Below are positions 8,573-16,836 of a stretch of DNA of 64,000 bases, in pieces (position 1 is the first letter of the stretch; each line of letters opens with the position of its first letter). Under the pieces are notes generated by a model, which had not been told where the DNA came from, searched no databases, and saw nothing but the letters and a program-made list of their open reading frames with translations. Source of the stretch: Rufibacter roseolus (GTDB lineage: Bacteria > Bacteroidota > Bacteroidia > Cytophagales > Hymenobacteraceae); NCBI RefSeq assembly GCF_017916365.1, contig NZ_JAFMSU010000002.1, positions 868,001-932,000 of the forward strand, given 5' to 3'. Both the position numbers and the translations under genes were made by a program.

Positions 8573-8585
8573 GGGGCCCTGCCCC
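8573..8585 (-). promoter_or_regulatory. GC-rich hairpin in the his leader, possible attenuator element
   Basis: Read on the minus strand, GGGGC-AGG-GCCCC forms a five-pair GC hairpin followed by ATTTAAG, which is only weakly U-rich. Its 3' arm (GCCCCAT) could pair with ATGGGGT inside the leader ORF (8647-8653), which would exclude the hairpin. That is the logic of attenuation, but stems are short and a classical U-tract is missing, so the assignment is tentative. Confidence 0.3.
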
Positions 8586-8608
8586 TGAATGGACGATATG
8601 ATGATATA

Positions 8609-8626
8609 ATTCCTCCTAAGAGGAAT
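8609..8626 (-). promoter_or_regulatory. Hairpin spanning the his leader stop codon
   Basis: On the minus strand ATTCCTC (8626-8620) and GAGGAAT (8615-8609) pair perfectly across a four-base loop that contains the leader TAG. It begins inside the last His codon. A ribosome finishing the leader would melt it, while one stalled earlier on His codons would leave it free to form. Confidence 0.45.
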
Positions 8627-8705
8627 GATGGAAAAGATGGCAATGCACCCCATGAACCGCGGTTGCGGCTTTTGAAAGGGAAATATTTTTGTAGGTGCTG
8701 CTCAT
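8616..8705 (-). CDS. hisL: Histidine operon leader peptide (29 aa, five His codons)
   Basis: An ATG at 8705 opens a 29-codon frame ending in TAG at 8616. The last 12 residues read VHGVHCHLFHHS before the final Ser: five His codons (all CAT) out of 11 consecutive codons. It lies between a matching promoter (8715-8744) and hisG, on the same strand. This is the classic layout of a his attenuator leader, where scarce charged tRNA-His stalls the ribosome and alters downstream folding. The -7 element ends only nine bases before the ATG, so the mRNA may be nearly leaderless. The symbol follows the enterobacterial name by analogy of function, not homology. Conservation has not been tested. Confidence 0.75.
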   Translation of the reverse strand: MSSTYKNISLSKAATAVHGVHCHLFHHSS

Positions 8706-8714
8706 AATGTAGTC

Positions 8715-8744
8715 CAAAGGTAGTACGTTCTCCCTTTAATCAAA
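8715..8744 (-). promoter_or_regulatory. Bacteroidota-type promoter of the his operon
   Basis: On the minus strand TTTG (8744-8741), 18 bases, then TACCTTTG (8722-8715) match the Bacteroidota primary-sigma consensus TTTG / TAnnTTTG. It points into the his leader ORF; transcription would begin around 8706-8711. Confidence 0.75.
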
Positions 8745-8910
8745 TAGATACGTCTTCTTTTTTGACTTGTTTTCTTCAGTTAAATACGCAATATTTGTAT
8801 TTTACAATTTAAACATGAAAAAGGATAAACTAAATTGGCGATTTGGTTTGCCTTTTGCTTCTGACTAAAAGTTGCAGCAGTTCTGTTTTAGTGTTCAACC
8901 CGTAATTACT

Positions 8911-9783
8911 ATGCGAAAATACCTGATAGCGGTCACACTCCTTTTCTTTACCGTCTCTGGCTTTGCCCAGACTATGCTCAAATTACCTCAGGCTAGTCCA
9001 AGAGCCAACCTTACCTACACCATTGGAGTCACCGATATCACCATCAACTATGGCGCCCCCGGCGTGAAGAACCGCGAAATTTGGGGCAAATTGGTTCCTT
9101 ACGGGAAAGTCTGGCGTGCCGGTGCCAATGAAGCCACCACTATTAAGTTCAGTACCGAGGTTCAGATTGCACAGGAGAAAATCCCGGCTGGTACTTACAC
9201 CTTATTTGTATTGCCAACAGATTCTACCAATTGGTCTTTGATCTTGAGTAAGCAAAAAGGCCTGTGGGGTACCGATGGCTACGATCAAAGCCAGGATATG
9301 GTCCGGATTCCGTTTTCCCCGCAATGGTCAGTCTTCCACGAAACCCTGCAGTACTCCGTTCAGGACATCACCCCAAACAGCGGCCGCCTTTCTTTGAATT
9401 GGGCAAACAAGCAACTAGTCATCCCTATTAAGGTAGACGCGCACAACCAGACCCTGAAACTCATCAAAGATTCCCTCTCCTCGGCTAAGCCGACTGATTG
9501 GGCTATTCTGGCCCAGGCCGTTGGTTACCTCCTCCAGCAGAACTCAGACCATGAGCAAGCCCTTGAATGGATAAATAAGTCCATCAACATTGAAGAGAAT
9601 TTCTTTAATACCTGGCTTAAAGCCAAATTGCTGGCCCAAAAACATGAATACGCCGAGGCTCTTGAGTTGAACAAGAAAGCACAGAAACTGGGTAGGCTGT
9701 CCAAAGAATCGTATCAAGCATACGCTGATGAAATTGAAGACGCTGCCGTTCTTTGGAAGGAAAAGCGTTTCGCAGTGAATTAG
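8911..9783 (+). CDS. DUF2911 domain secreted protein with C-terminal helical (TPR-like) region
   Basis: The reading frame is open from 8872, but the signal peptide MRKYLIAVTLLFFTVSGFAQT begins at the ATG at 8911, giving 290 residues. Residues about 25-165 form a DUF2911 domain, with the family motifs DITINYGAPGVKNREIWG, LVPYGKVWRAGANEATTI and IPAGTYTLFVLP. The remaining helical part, with repeats of the type DWAILAQAVGYLLQQN and AEALELNKKAQKLG, resembles a TPR tail. It is probably periplasmic or surface-associated. The biochemical role of DUF2911 is unknown. It is transcribed divergently from the his operon, with a 205-base shared intergenic region. Confidence 0.85.
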   Translation: MRKYLIAVTLLFFTVSGFAQTMLKLPQASPRANLTYTIGVTDITINYGAPGVKNREIWGKLVPYGKVWRAGANEATTIKFSTEVQIAQEKIPAGTYTLFVLPTDSTNWSLILSKQKGLWGTDGYDQSQDMVRIPFSPQWSVFHETLQYSVQDITPNSGRLSLNWANKQLVIPIKVDAHNQTLKLIKDSLSSAKPTDWAILAQAVGYLLQQNSDHEQALEWINKSINIEENFFNTWLKAKLLAQKHEYAEALELNKKAQKLGRLSKESYQAYADEIEDAAVLWKEKRFAVN

Positions 9784-9817
9784 TTTTTAGGCTCTTTTTT
9801 TTAAATTGACTTAAATA

Positions 9818-9851
9818 CAGCGAGGCCGCCCATTAATTGGCGGCCTCGCTG
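9818..9851. terminator. Long hairpin between convergent genes
   Basis: Arms CAGCGAGGCCGCC (9818-9830) and its perfect complement (9839-9851) surround an eight-base loop. It lies between the 3' ends of the DUF2911 gene (plus) and the lipoprotein gene (minus). T-runs adjoin it only loosely, so termination in either direction is plausible but not certain. Confidence 0.6.
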
Positions 9852-9941
9852 CATATACAGTGAATATTGCCTTCGTGTTGAAGACAACGACGAATCCAGT
9901 CTAGTGATGCTTCTTCATATATGTTTTTGAGGGCCCTTGAT

Positions 9942-10682
9942 TTATTTAGTGCTTTTTTCAAAGTCAAATCCCTCCAGGTAAGAGACTTTCCACTGGCCAT
10001 TTGATTTCTTAACCTTAAATCTATACCTGAATTCCTTCCAATCTGGGGAATGGTTCAATCCAAGTTTACCCCATTTCCACTGAAAGCTCCCTTCGTTATC
10101 TTTCAATACCAATGCCTCTACCTCAACAGAAGCCCATGGGTTAGGGGTATCATAGGGAACGTCTTGACATAGGCACCAGGGATCTACGTCATTCGCAAAG
10201 GAAAACGTTGGTAGTTCGCCCACCAGCCATTCATCCAATTCTTTGTTTTTGAGTTTCCTATTTAGCGTCAGGATTATTCTATCATAATCCTCTATAAACT
10301 CATCCGAAAATATCCCGGTTTTTCTAAGACTTTGTAGATTAGCTCTGTGCATGCTCATATCAAAACCTATGTAAACGGCCCCTTTGCCATCGGTCAAGGC
10401 GGGTAACAGGGTTATTGCCTTTTCTGAGTTGCTCCAACTCAAAACTTGCCTTATCAGGTTTTGGATTTCCTCTTCGTCTTTTGACAATACATTTGGTTTC
10501 GCGGCCTCAGTGTTGCTTTCTTTTTCTGCAGCCACCACCTGAAAATTTTGCCTGCCACTCTGAGCTTGTGCCAAGGCAAGACTATCAATTTGCCTAATGG
10601 TTTCTGTTTCTACCTTGTTTTTCTGATTACAACTAAAAAACACCAATAAGGAAACCAGAGCCAGCGACCTAAATATTACCAT
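9942..10682 (-). CDS. Hypothetical lipoprotein
   Basis: A 246-residue protein with a lipoprotein signal: MVIFRSLALVSLLVFFSC with the lipobox Cys at position 18, followed by a polar, disordered stretch to about residue 70. The folded part has FDMSMHRANLQSLRKTGIFSDEFIEDYDRI and a C-terminal segment (FRYRFKVKKSNGQWKVSYLEG) typical of secreted SnoaL/NTF2-like or Cif-like domains, where a Trp-Lys-Val strand ends the fold. I do not recognise the family with certainty. It stands alone, convergent with the gene on its lower-coordinate side. Confidence 0.75.
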   Translation of the reverse strand: MVIFRSLALVSLLVFFSCNQKNKVETETIRQIDSLALAQAQSGRQNFQVVAAEKESNTEAAKPNVLSKDEEEIQNLIRQVLSWSNSEKAITLLPALTDGKGAVYIGFDMSMHRANLQSLRKTGIFSDEFIEDYDRIILTLNRKLKNKELDEWLVGELPTFSFANDVDPWCLCQDVPYDTPNPWASVEVEALVLKDNEGSFQWKWGKLGLNHSPDWKEFRYRFKVKKSNGQWKVSYLEGFDFEKSTK

Positions 10683-10760
10683 GGGGATTTTTTTAAATCT
10701 ATTCTATCCAGAGACTGCCAACTAAAGACAAACCGCATTAACCTGTTTTAAGGCCGTTTT

Positions 10761-13220
10761 CTACAATTTGGCTATAAAACGAAGGTTGAACAAGCGGCCT
10801 GTCAGGTAATTAGGTACGGCGTAAGTAATGCCATTATAATCACGCACGTAGTTGTAGGAGATCACGTTATTGGCGGCAATAAGGTTAAGGACTTCCAGGC
10901 TTAGCCAAAGGCTTTTGAGCCCAAAGTTGCTGGAGTTCTCCGTTCCCCTGATGGTGATGAGCTTAGAGAAACCTATGTCAACCCGTTTATACGACGGCCC
11001 AGGGAAACCGCTTCTCAGGCTCAGGTTACTAGGCGGACTGAAGGGCAATCCGGTACTGAACACCATGTTCAGGTACATGCGCAAAGTGGGGTTGTTTGGC
11101 AGATGGTCCTGAAAGAAAACCCCGAAATTAAGTAACTGATCAGTGGGCCTCCGGATATAACCGCGAGGTTCTTTCTTAACTATTTGGCCCGTCTCCGGAT
11201 CGGTGGTAATGGTGGAGTCACCCGACAGATTCTCGCGCGTTCTTAACAAACCCAAGCTAAACCATGATTCCTCTCCTTTAATAAATTCCCCGTTCACCCG
11301 TACATCAACCCCCATGGCATAGGCAGTGGCTTTTACCTGGGGCAGGTACCGGATGCGCATGTTGTCCTGATCATATGGAATCACCGAAGGCAGGTATTTG
11401 TAGTAGGCCTCAGCAGTCAATTTAAATGGCCGACCCCATTTCTGGAATCGGTACTCGGTTCCTGAGATGAAGTGCCAGGATTGCTGATTGCTCAGGTCTG
11501 TTATCAGGTTGCCCTGGACATTCCGCAGCTCCCGGTAAAGGGGTGCTTGTACGTACAGGCCTGTAGCCAGCTTGAAAGACCAGTCCGGCAGACTTGGGAA
11601 TTGCATGGCATACTGTATTCTGGGGCTTACGGAAAGCTGCTTGTTCACCGACCAATAATGGAACCGTAAACCATACGTGAGGGTCTTCAGGCTGTCCAAG
11701 TTCCATTGGTGCTGGGCAAAACCCTGGTAGCGCCAGGAAGCCAACTCCTGTTCGTTTTGCAAGTTGGTAAGGTCAAAGACGTAATCTGAGGAATCCTGGA
11801 AAGAGTACTCGTTCAGGACATCCCTGATGTTCTCACGGCTGCCTTTGATACCGGCACTGAACTGGTTTTTGGTTGATGGTGACCAGGTGGTTCTTAATTC
11901 CATGGTCTGTAGGGCCGCCCGCAAGCGATTACGGGAGTACTCATACCGCGTTCCCACTCCCCGTTCTCCGGCGCACCGGTTGAAAGGCGATACCCCGGGT
12001 GTAGGCATGGCGTCACAGAACCGGTAACCCGCTTCTAGATCACGGAATTCTCTTTCCTGGCTGTATAATCCAGAATAAATGAATTCCGTCCGGAATTCTG
12101 GCGAGAAGTCATGCTTCAGCCGTAATCCGCCCTGGTAAGTGGTGTAGCGCATTTGTTCCTGCCCGTCATAACCTACCAGCAGGCGCAGCATCTGGAACTG
12201 GTTCCCGAAAGTGGTTTCGCGGGTTTCAGGGCGAACCTGATAGTTGTTGTTGGCCACGTTGCCTAAAAAGCTGAGTTGCGTTCTCGGTTCCAATCCTGTC
12301 TTCCGGTGTTCTTCAGAAGACAAGTCATAGGTGAGATACGTCTGCACATCGCCGAACTTAGGCCGGTAATCACCTTCCACTTCCAGGCTGTTCAACACGT
12401 AGGCCGCGGTTTTATAACGGGCGCCTACCAGGTATCCAAGCCGTCCTTTGCTGGCAATGCCTTCTGCGTGCACAGATCCACCAGTTAGGCTCCCCGAAAG
12501 TGAAGTCGCAAATTTAGTGGGTGTTCGGTACTGGATGTCCAGGACAGAGGAGAGTTTATCGCCGTACTTGGGCTGCCAACCACCCGAGGAAAATGTGACA
12601 TCCTCCACCAGATCAGGGTTAACGAAGCTGAGACCTTCCTGCTGGCCGCTGATGTTAAGGAAAGGCCGGTATACCTCAATGCCATTCACATACACCAGGT
12701 TCTCGTCAAAATTGCCGCCCCTTACTGAGTAACTGGACGACAGTTCATTGTTGCTGGTAACGCCAGGCAGTGTGAGCAGTATTTTATTGAATTCCTGGAA
12801 AGGCGCCGGCAAAGTCTGGGTCAAGCGCGGATCCAGCCGGGTAATACTTACCTGGTCTCGGGTGTCTTCCAGATTTCGCCCCCTGATCCTGACCTCGGAG
12901 ATCTGGCTATTTTCTTCCTGCAACTCCACGGTGACAAATCTCCTTTCCTGGGGCAGCAACTGGATTTCCTCGCGTTTGGTCTGGTAACCTATGTAGCTCA
13001 CTACTAACCAGTACCTGGTATTGGGTTCAAGCTTTAAAGTAAACCTGCCTTGGGCATCTGAGATGGTGGAAATCTCATGGCCCTGCAAACCGACGGTAGC
13101 GCCAACCAGAGGTTTTTGGGCATCGTCCTGGACAATGCCTTGCAGGTAAGCCTGCTGGGCCATGGCCGGTAAACCCAGTAAAAAAAAGAAAACCCAACAC
13201 CAACCCGTCCGCATGCGCAT
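10761..13220 (-). CDS. TonB-dependent receptor with N-terminal carboxypeptidase-regulatory-like domain
   Basis: An 819-residue outer-membrane protein. Signal peptide 1-21 (ending AMAQ), a CarboxypepD_reg-like beta domain about 24-108 (GIVQDDAQKPLVGATVGLQG), a plug domain about 125-230 (SSYSVRGGNFDENLVYVNGIEV, QPKYGDKLSSVLDI) and a 22-strand barrel ending in FNLRFIAKL. It takes up an unknown ligand using energy from TonB-ExbBD. No SusD partner is next to it, so it is not a classic polysaccharide-utilisation pair. It begins five bases after the rpe stop, so the two are probably cotranscribed. Confidence 0.92.
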   Translation of the reverse strand: MRMRTGWCWVFFFLLGLPAMAQQAYLQGIVQDDAQKPLVGATVGLQGHEISTISDAQGRFTLKLEPNTRYWLVVSYIGYQTKREEIQLLPQERRFVTVELQEENSQISEVRIRGRNLEDTRDQVSITRLDPRLTQTLPAPFQEFNKILLTLPGVTSNNELSSSYSVRGGNFDENLVYVNGIEVYRPFLNISGQQEGLSFVNPDLVEDVTFSSGGWQPKYGDKLSSVLDIQYRTPTKFATSLSGSLTGGSVHAEGIASKGRLGYLVGARYKTAAYVLNSLEVEGDYRPKFGDVQTYLTYDLSSEEHRKTGLEPRTQLSFLGNVANNNYQVRPETRETTFGNQFQMLRLLVGYDGQEQMRYTTYQGGLRLKHDFSPEFRTEFIYSGLYSQEREFRDLEAGYRFCDAMPTPGVSPFNRCAGERGVGTRYEYSRNRLRAALQTMELRTTWSPSTKNQFSAGIKGSRENIRDVLNEYSFQDSSDYVFDLTNLQNEQELASWRYQGFAQHQWNLDSLKTLTYGLRFHYWSVNKQLSVSPRIQYAMQFPSLPDWSFKLATGLYVQAPLYRELRNVQGNLITDLSNQQSWHFISGTEYRFQKWGRPFKLTAEAYYKYLPSVIPYDQDNMRIRYLPQVKATAYAMGVDVRVNGEFIKGEESWFSLGLLRTRENLSGDSTITTDPETGQIVKKEPRGYIRRPTDQLLNFGVFFQDHLPNNPTLRMYLNMVFSTGLPFSPPSNLSLRSGFPGPSYKRVDIGFSKLITIRGTENSSNFGLKSLWLSLEVLNLIAANNVISYNYVRDYNGITYAVPNYLTGRLFNLRFIAKL

Positions 13221-13225
13221 GACTT

Positions 13226-13882
13226 TTAAAAAGAGATTTGTTTCAGGTCCTGGATGGTTTGTGTGGGATCCTGCGCATTAAACACAAAAGACCCGGCTAC
13301 CAAAACATCTGCCCCCGCCTTTAGCAGCAAAGGCGCATTCTCCACATTCACCCCACCATCAATTTCTATAAGGCAGGAAGATTCCTTAGCGGTTATCAGG
13401 GATTTCAGTTCTTTGATTTTCTGGTAGGTATTAGAGATAAACTTCTGCCCGCCAAAACCAGGGTTCACAGACATCAGAATCACCACGTCAATGTCCTGAA
13501 TCACCTCAGATAGCAGGGAGACTGGCGTATGCGGGTTCAAGGCCACCCCAGCCTTGGCGCCACTGGCTTTGATTTGCTGCAGGGTACGGTGGAGGTGCGG
13601 ACAAGCCTCATAATGCACCGAGATAATATCGGCACCGCCATCCCTGAATTGCTCAATGTACAGCTCTGGGTGCTCAATCATGAGGTGAACATCCAAAGGC
13701 TTTTGGGCCACTTTCTGGATGGCTTGCAGAACTGGAAACCCGAAGGAGATATTAGGTACAAAACGTCCGTCCATTACATCCACGTGGATCCAGTCGGCAG
13801 CGCTTTGGTTGAGCATTTCAACATCATGGTCTAACTGGCCAAAATTGGCAGCCAAGACTGAAGGGGCAATTAAATGAGGCAT
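13226..13882 (-). CDS. rpe: Ribulose-phosphate 3-epimerase
   Basis: The chosen start is the ATG at 13882 (MPHLIAPSVLAANF), giving 218 residues; an upstream ATG at 13915 would add 11 residues not seen in the family. A (beta/alpha)8 barrel interconverting ribulose-5-phosphate and xylulose-5-phosphate in the pentose phosphate pathway. Motifs are HVDVMDGRFVPNISFG (metal and catalytic Asp), VHLMIEHPE, MSVNPGFGGQ and IEIDGGVN. It is followed at once by the TonB-dependent receptor. Confidence 0.96.
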   Translation of the reverse strand: MPHLIAPSVLAANFGQLDHDVEMLNQSAADWIHVDVMDGRFVPNISFGFPVLQAIQKVAQKPLDVHLMIEHPELYIEQFRDGGADIISVHYEACPHLHRTLQQIKASGAKAGVALNPHTPVSLLSEVIQDIDVVILMSVNPGFGGQKFISNTYQKIKELKSLITAKESSCLIEIDGGVNVENAPLLLKAGADVLVAGSFVFNAQDPTQTIQDLKQISF

Positions 13883-14030
13883 CAGGGAAGATTTTCTATT
13901 TATGCAAAGCAACACTTTCTAGCCGCAAAAAGCAATGCGTAGTATAATACTGGTTTAAACCGGTCAAGGGTTTAATGTTTAAAGCCTGTATTCTCAAAGG
14001 ATGGTCAAAACGAGGTGAATGAAGATAAAC

Positions 14031-14066
14031 AAAAAAGCCTCGCCATGGAAATCACAACGAGGCTTT
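14031..14066 (-). terminator. Rho-independent terminator of the lipoprotein gene
   Basis: On the minus strand AAAGCCTCG pairs with CGAGGCTTT, followed by TTTTTTG. It lies 20 bases after the stop of the gene at 14087. A T-run on the other strand makes it possibly bidirectional. Confidence 0.85.
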
Positions 14067-14086
14067 GTCTTTTTTTTAAGGAGAGC

Positions 14087-14803
14087 TTATTCTACTTTTC
14101 CGGTGCTTTCCAGAGATTCCACCCGGTCTGAACCGGTTATTATGTAGTCCTCGCCATAAGGGCAGCTTGCTCCCGAGGAATCTTCGCAATAGGTATAGTC
14201 CTTATTCGTACGGCTAACCGGCCCAACTCCTAACGCCAGAACCTCATTTCTTTTCTCCAGCTCAATTGTATTCTTACTTTCAGCCTGCACCAGGGTTAAG
14301 GTATTCTCATAGTTCTTACCGTTTTCTGAGAAAGCATCCCCTAAATTGGCATAGGTGTAATAAACCGGATTCTCGTGGTCTTCGTTCTTGAAGGCATTGG
14401 AAACAAAAGAATACCCGTCCTGTACCGGGAACACCATATGAACCGTGGTCTGGTTGTTTTCCAAGATGCGCAGATCAGTGGAAGACATGGAGATAAGCTT
14501 CACGCCAGAAACGGTCCAGGCACTTTCTGGAGAATTCCTGCGGCTAACCTCTACCCGGAACCACTCACGACCGGTCTGGTCGGTGGTGATATCCTTGATT
14601 AGTTCGCGAGTTTGGAAAGTAGTGGTTTTGGTGACCTGATTTCTGGAATACTCGTTCTCTGTGACGTTGAAAATCCAAAATCGTCCCACCTCAAGGGGGA
14701 AATACTGGTAACCCAAGCTATTTGGGTCTCTGGTGATTTCATCATCTCCGCAGGAGGAAAGCAGGCTGGTCAACAGGACCACAAAGAGCAAGATTCGTTT
14801 CAT
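14087..14803 (-). CDS. Hypothetical lipoprotein
   Basis: A 238-residue protein with the lipoprotein signal MKRILLFVVLLTSLLSSC (Cys18). The acidic GDDE directly after the Cys resembles the Bacteroidota lipoprotein export signal that sends proteins to the cell surface. The mature part begins with YQYFPLEVGRFWIFNVTENEY, a strand pattern common in single-domain Cytophagales lipoproteins of unknown function. It is 17 bases downstream of mnmA and followed by a clear terminator, so it may share the mnmA transcript. Confidence 0.75.
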   Translation of the reverse strand: MKRILLFVVLLTSLLSSCGDDEITRDPNSLGYQYFPLEVGRFWIFNVTENEYSRNQVTKTTTFQTRELIKDITTDQTGREWFRVEVSRRNSPESAWTVSGVKLISMSSTDLRILENNQTTVHMVFPVQDGYSFVSNAFKNEDHENPVYYTYANLGDAFSENGKNYENTLTLVQAESKNTIELEKRNEVLALGVGPVSRTNKDYTYCEDSSGASCPYGEDYIITGSDRVESLESTGKVE

Positions 14804-14820
14804 ATATTCTGTTTGACTTC

Positions 14821-15927
14821 TTAGTCTACAATAAAGCTGGTTTCAATCCAACCACCGCCAATCACGTCGTCTCCTTCGTAGAAAACGGCGGCCTGGCCAG
14901 GAGCGATAGCATTCACGCCCGCATGGAATTTTACCAGCATTTTGTCGCCTACCTGTTCAATGGTGGCAGCGGTGCCTGGGTCATTGTAACGCACTTTGGT
15001 AATGGTTTCAGTAGGTAGCCCGTACAGATTCTCGTACTTGACCATGCTCAGTTTGCCCACGTTCATGCCGTTCTTCGCTAATTGCTCATAATTGCCCAGC
15101 ACTACCCTATTCGTTTCTTTCTCAATTCTGGTTACAAACGCTGGGTAACCAAGGGCCACGCCCAAACCTTTCCGCTGCCCGATGGTGTAGAAAGGGTAGC
15201 CTTCGTGTTTGCCCACTACAGTACCGTCTTCCAGCACGAACTCACCGCCGGCTACTTCGGCCTGCAGGTTGGGCACTCTTCTTTTCAGGAAGCCACGGTA
15301 GTCATTATCCGGGATAAAGCAGATCTCGTAAGACTCGGCTTTCTTCACCAGCGCATCAAAACCGCGGTCCGTGGCCATTTGCCGGATCTCTGTTTTATGC
15401 AGTTGACCCAACGGGAAAATGGTGCGGCTCAAACTCTCCTGCGAGATTCCCCACAGCGCGTAAGACTGGTCTTTGTTGTGGTCTTTTCCTTTGGAGATGA
15501 CAAAGCGCCCGTTCTCTTCGCGTATGTTGGCGTAATGGCCTGTAGCGATGAAGTCACAGCCCAGTTTATCGGCGCGACGCAGCAAGGCGTCCCATTTTAT
15601 GTGGGTGTTGCACAGCACGCAAGGGTTTGGCGTGCGACCGGCAATGTACTCATCGGTGAAATGGTTAATGACGTAATCCCCAAACTCCTCGCGGATGTCA
15701 ATGATATAATGCGGGAAACCCAACTGCACCGCAATGTCACGGGCATCGTTGATGGAATCAAGGCTGCAGCAGCCGGTTTCCTTTTTGCTTCCCCCGGAAC
15801 TGGAGTAGTCCCAGGTTTTCATGGTCATGCCCACTACTTCGTATCCCTGCTCGTGCAACAGCACCGCTGCCACGGAGGAATCAATGCCGCCACTCATAGC
15901 GACCAATACTCTTCCTTTTGAACTCAT
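14821..15927 (-). CDS. mnmA: tRNA-specific 2-thiouridylase
   Basis: A 368-residue enzyme that thiolates U34 of tRNA Lys, Glu and Gln using sulfur from a persulfide relay. The ATP pyrophosphatase P-loop MSGGIDSS is at 11-18. The catalytic cysteines are Cys103 (NPCVLCN) and Cys203 (YEICFIPD). The middle and C-terminal beta domains follow (FYTIGQRKGLGVA, AIAPGQAAVFY). A TATATTTG element at 15977-15984 (minus) is a likely -7 site. Confidence 0.97.
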   Translation of the reverse strand: MSSKGRVLVAMSGGIDSSVAAVLLHEQGYEVVGMTMKTWDYSSSGGSKKETGCCSLDSINDARDIAVQLGFPHYIIDIREEFGDYVINHFTDEYIAGRTPNPCVLCNTHIKWDALLRRADKLGCDFIATGHYANIREENGRFVISKGKDHNKDQSYALWGISQESLSRTIFPLGQLHKTEIRQMATDRGFDALVKKAESYEICFIPDNDYRGFLKRRVPNLQAEVAGGEFVLEDGTVVGKHEGYPFYTIGQRKGLGVALGYPAFVTRIEKETNRVVLGNYEQLAKNGMNVGKLSMVKYENLYGLPTETITKVRYNDPGTAATIEQVGDKMLVKFHAGVNAIAPGQAAVFYEGDDVIGGGWIETSFIVD

Positions 15928-15976
15928 TTTTTCTGAAATAAAACGGGATTCACAGTCCCGCCGAAAAACAATGCTG

Positions 15977-15984
15977 CAAATATA
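15977..15984 (-). promoter_or_regulatory. Possible -7 element for mnmA
   Basis: TATATTTG on the minus strand matches TAnnTTTG, 49 bases before the mnmA ATG. No convincing TTTG is seen 18-21 bases upstream, so confidence is limited. Confidence 0.5.
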
Positions 15985-16211
15985 GTGAATTTAAGGGGCT
16001 TTTGCGTCCGCTGAGGATCAGGTACTTACTTAAAGCTCCTTCTAAAACCCTGAAGACAAAAAATAAGTTTAACAGTTCACAGACTAGGTTTAGCGCCGGA
16101 AATACGCAAAATTATGAGGCTGTTGTAGGCTGCATAACCTAAACAGCTTACTTTTGGACCCGGAAACCCCCATTTTATGGCTCTTTCCCAGAAAACAAGT
16201 AAAAAACAAGC

Positions 16212-16832
16212 ATGGCACTTAATACAATTGTTCTTGTAAACCAGATTACCAATTTAAGTGATGCCCGCTACTGCGCCGGAATGGGCGTGGAAATGCTGGG
16301 CTTTTCTTTGCAACCTGGCCACCCGCAGCACCTTACCCCGGCAGCTTTCAAGGAGATCTCAGGTTGGGTTTCCGGCGTTAAACTGGTGGGCGAAGTGACT
16401 GACCTGCCCGCGCAGGAATTAGAGGAATTGCTGCTGGAATATAAGGTAGACATGCTGCAACTCAACAGGCTTTACTTTATAGAGGAACTGGACGAGTTGC
16501 CTTTACCCATTATCCTGCGCGTGCTCATTGACAAAGACACCGTAGAGGAAAACCTCCTCAACACCCTGGAGACCTACCATCAACACGTAGAATACTTCCT
16601 GATTGACTCAGAGGACTTCTCTTTCATAGACAATACCAACCTCCGTTTCCTGCGCGATATTTCCAAAAAGTACCCTATCCTGCTAGGCTTCGGTCTTACC
16701 AAGGAAAACACCCGCGAGGCCCTGGAGAAAATCCACCCTGCTGGGATCGCCCTCAAAGGCGGCACGGAAATCCGCCCTGGCTTTAAGAACTTCGATGAAC
16801 TGGAGGAGATCTTTGAACAGCTGGAAGATTAG
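16212..16832 (+). CDS. TrpF-like (phosphoribosylanthranilate isomerase-related) protein lacking catalytic residues
   Basis: A 206-residue barrel that follows the TrpF pattern throughout: DARYCAGMGVEMLGF near 17-31 (TrpF: DALFAVENGADALGF), YFLIDSEDF, ILLGFGLTKENTREAL and a terminal PGFKNFDELEEIFEQLE. The catalytic Cys-Gly of the first strand (KICGIT) is replaced by Asn-Gln (LVNQIT), and the Arg of SPRYI by Gln (HPQHL). The Asp of the LLLD strand is kept. It is therefore unlikely to isomerise phosphoribosylanthranilate. No trp gene is nearby. It is divergent from mnmA. Function unknown; annotation as TrpF would probably be wrong. Confidence 0.75.
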   Translation: MALNTIVLVNQITNLSDARYCAGMGVEMLGFSLQPGHPQHLTPAAFKEISGWVSGVKLVGEVTDLPAQELEELLLEYKVDMLQLNRLYFIEELDELPLPIILRVLIDKDTVEENLLNTLETYHQHVEYFLIDSEDFSFIDNTNLRFLRDISKKYPILLGFGLTKENTREALEKIHPAGIALKGGTEIRPGFKNFDELEEIFEQLED

Positions 16833-16836
16833 GGTA

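Noticed and set aside
8572-8586. Classical Rho-independent attenuator terminator for the his operon
   Set aside because: The stem is only five pairs and the following ATTTAAG is not a proper U-tract; retained only as a weak candidate element.
10761-13220. Polysaccharide utilisation locus (SusC-like)
   Set aside because: No SusD-like gene or carbohydrate enzyme adjoins this receptor; its neighbour is rpe.
15082-15921. 279-codon plus-strand frame opposite mnmA
   Set aside because: mnmA motifs are complete on the minus strand; this is its shadow.
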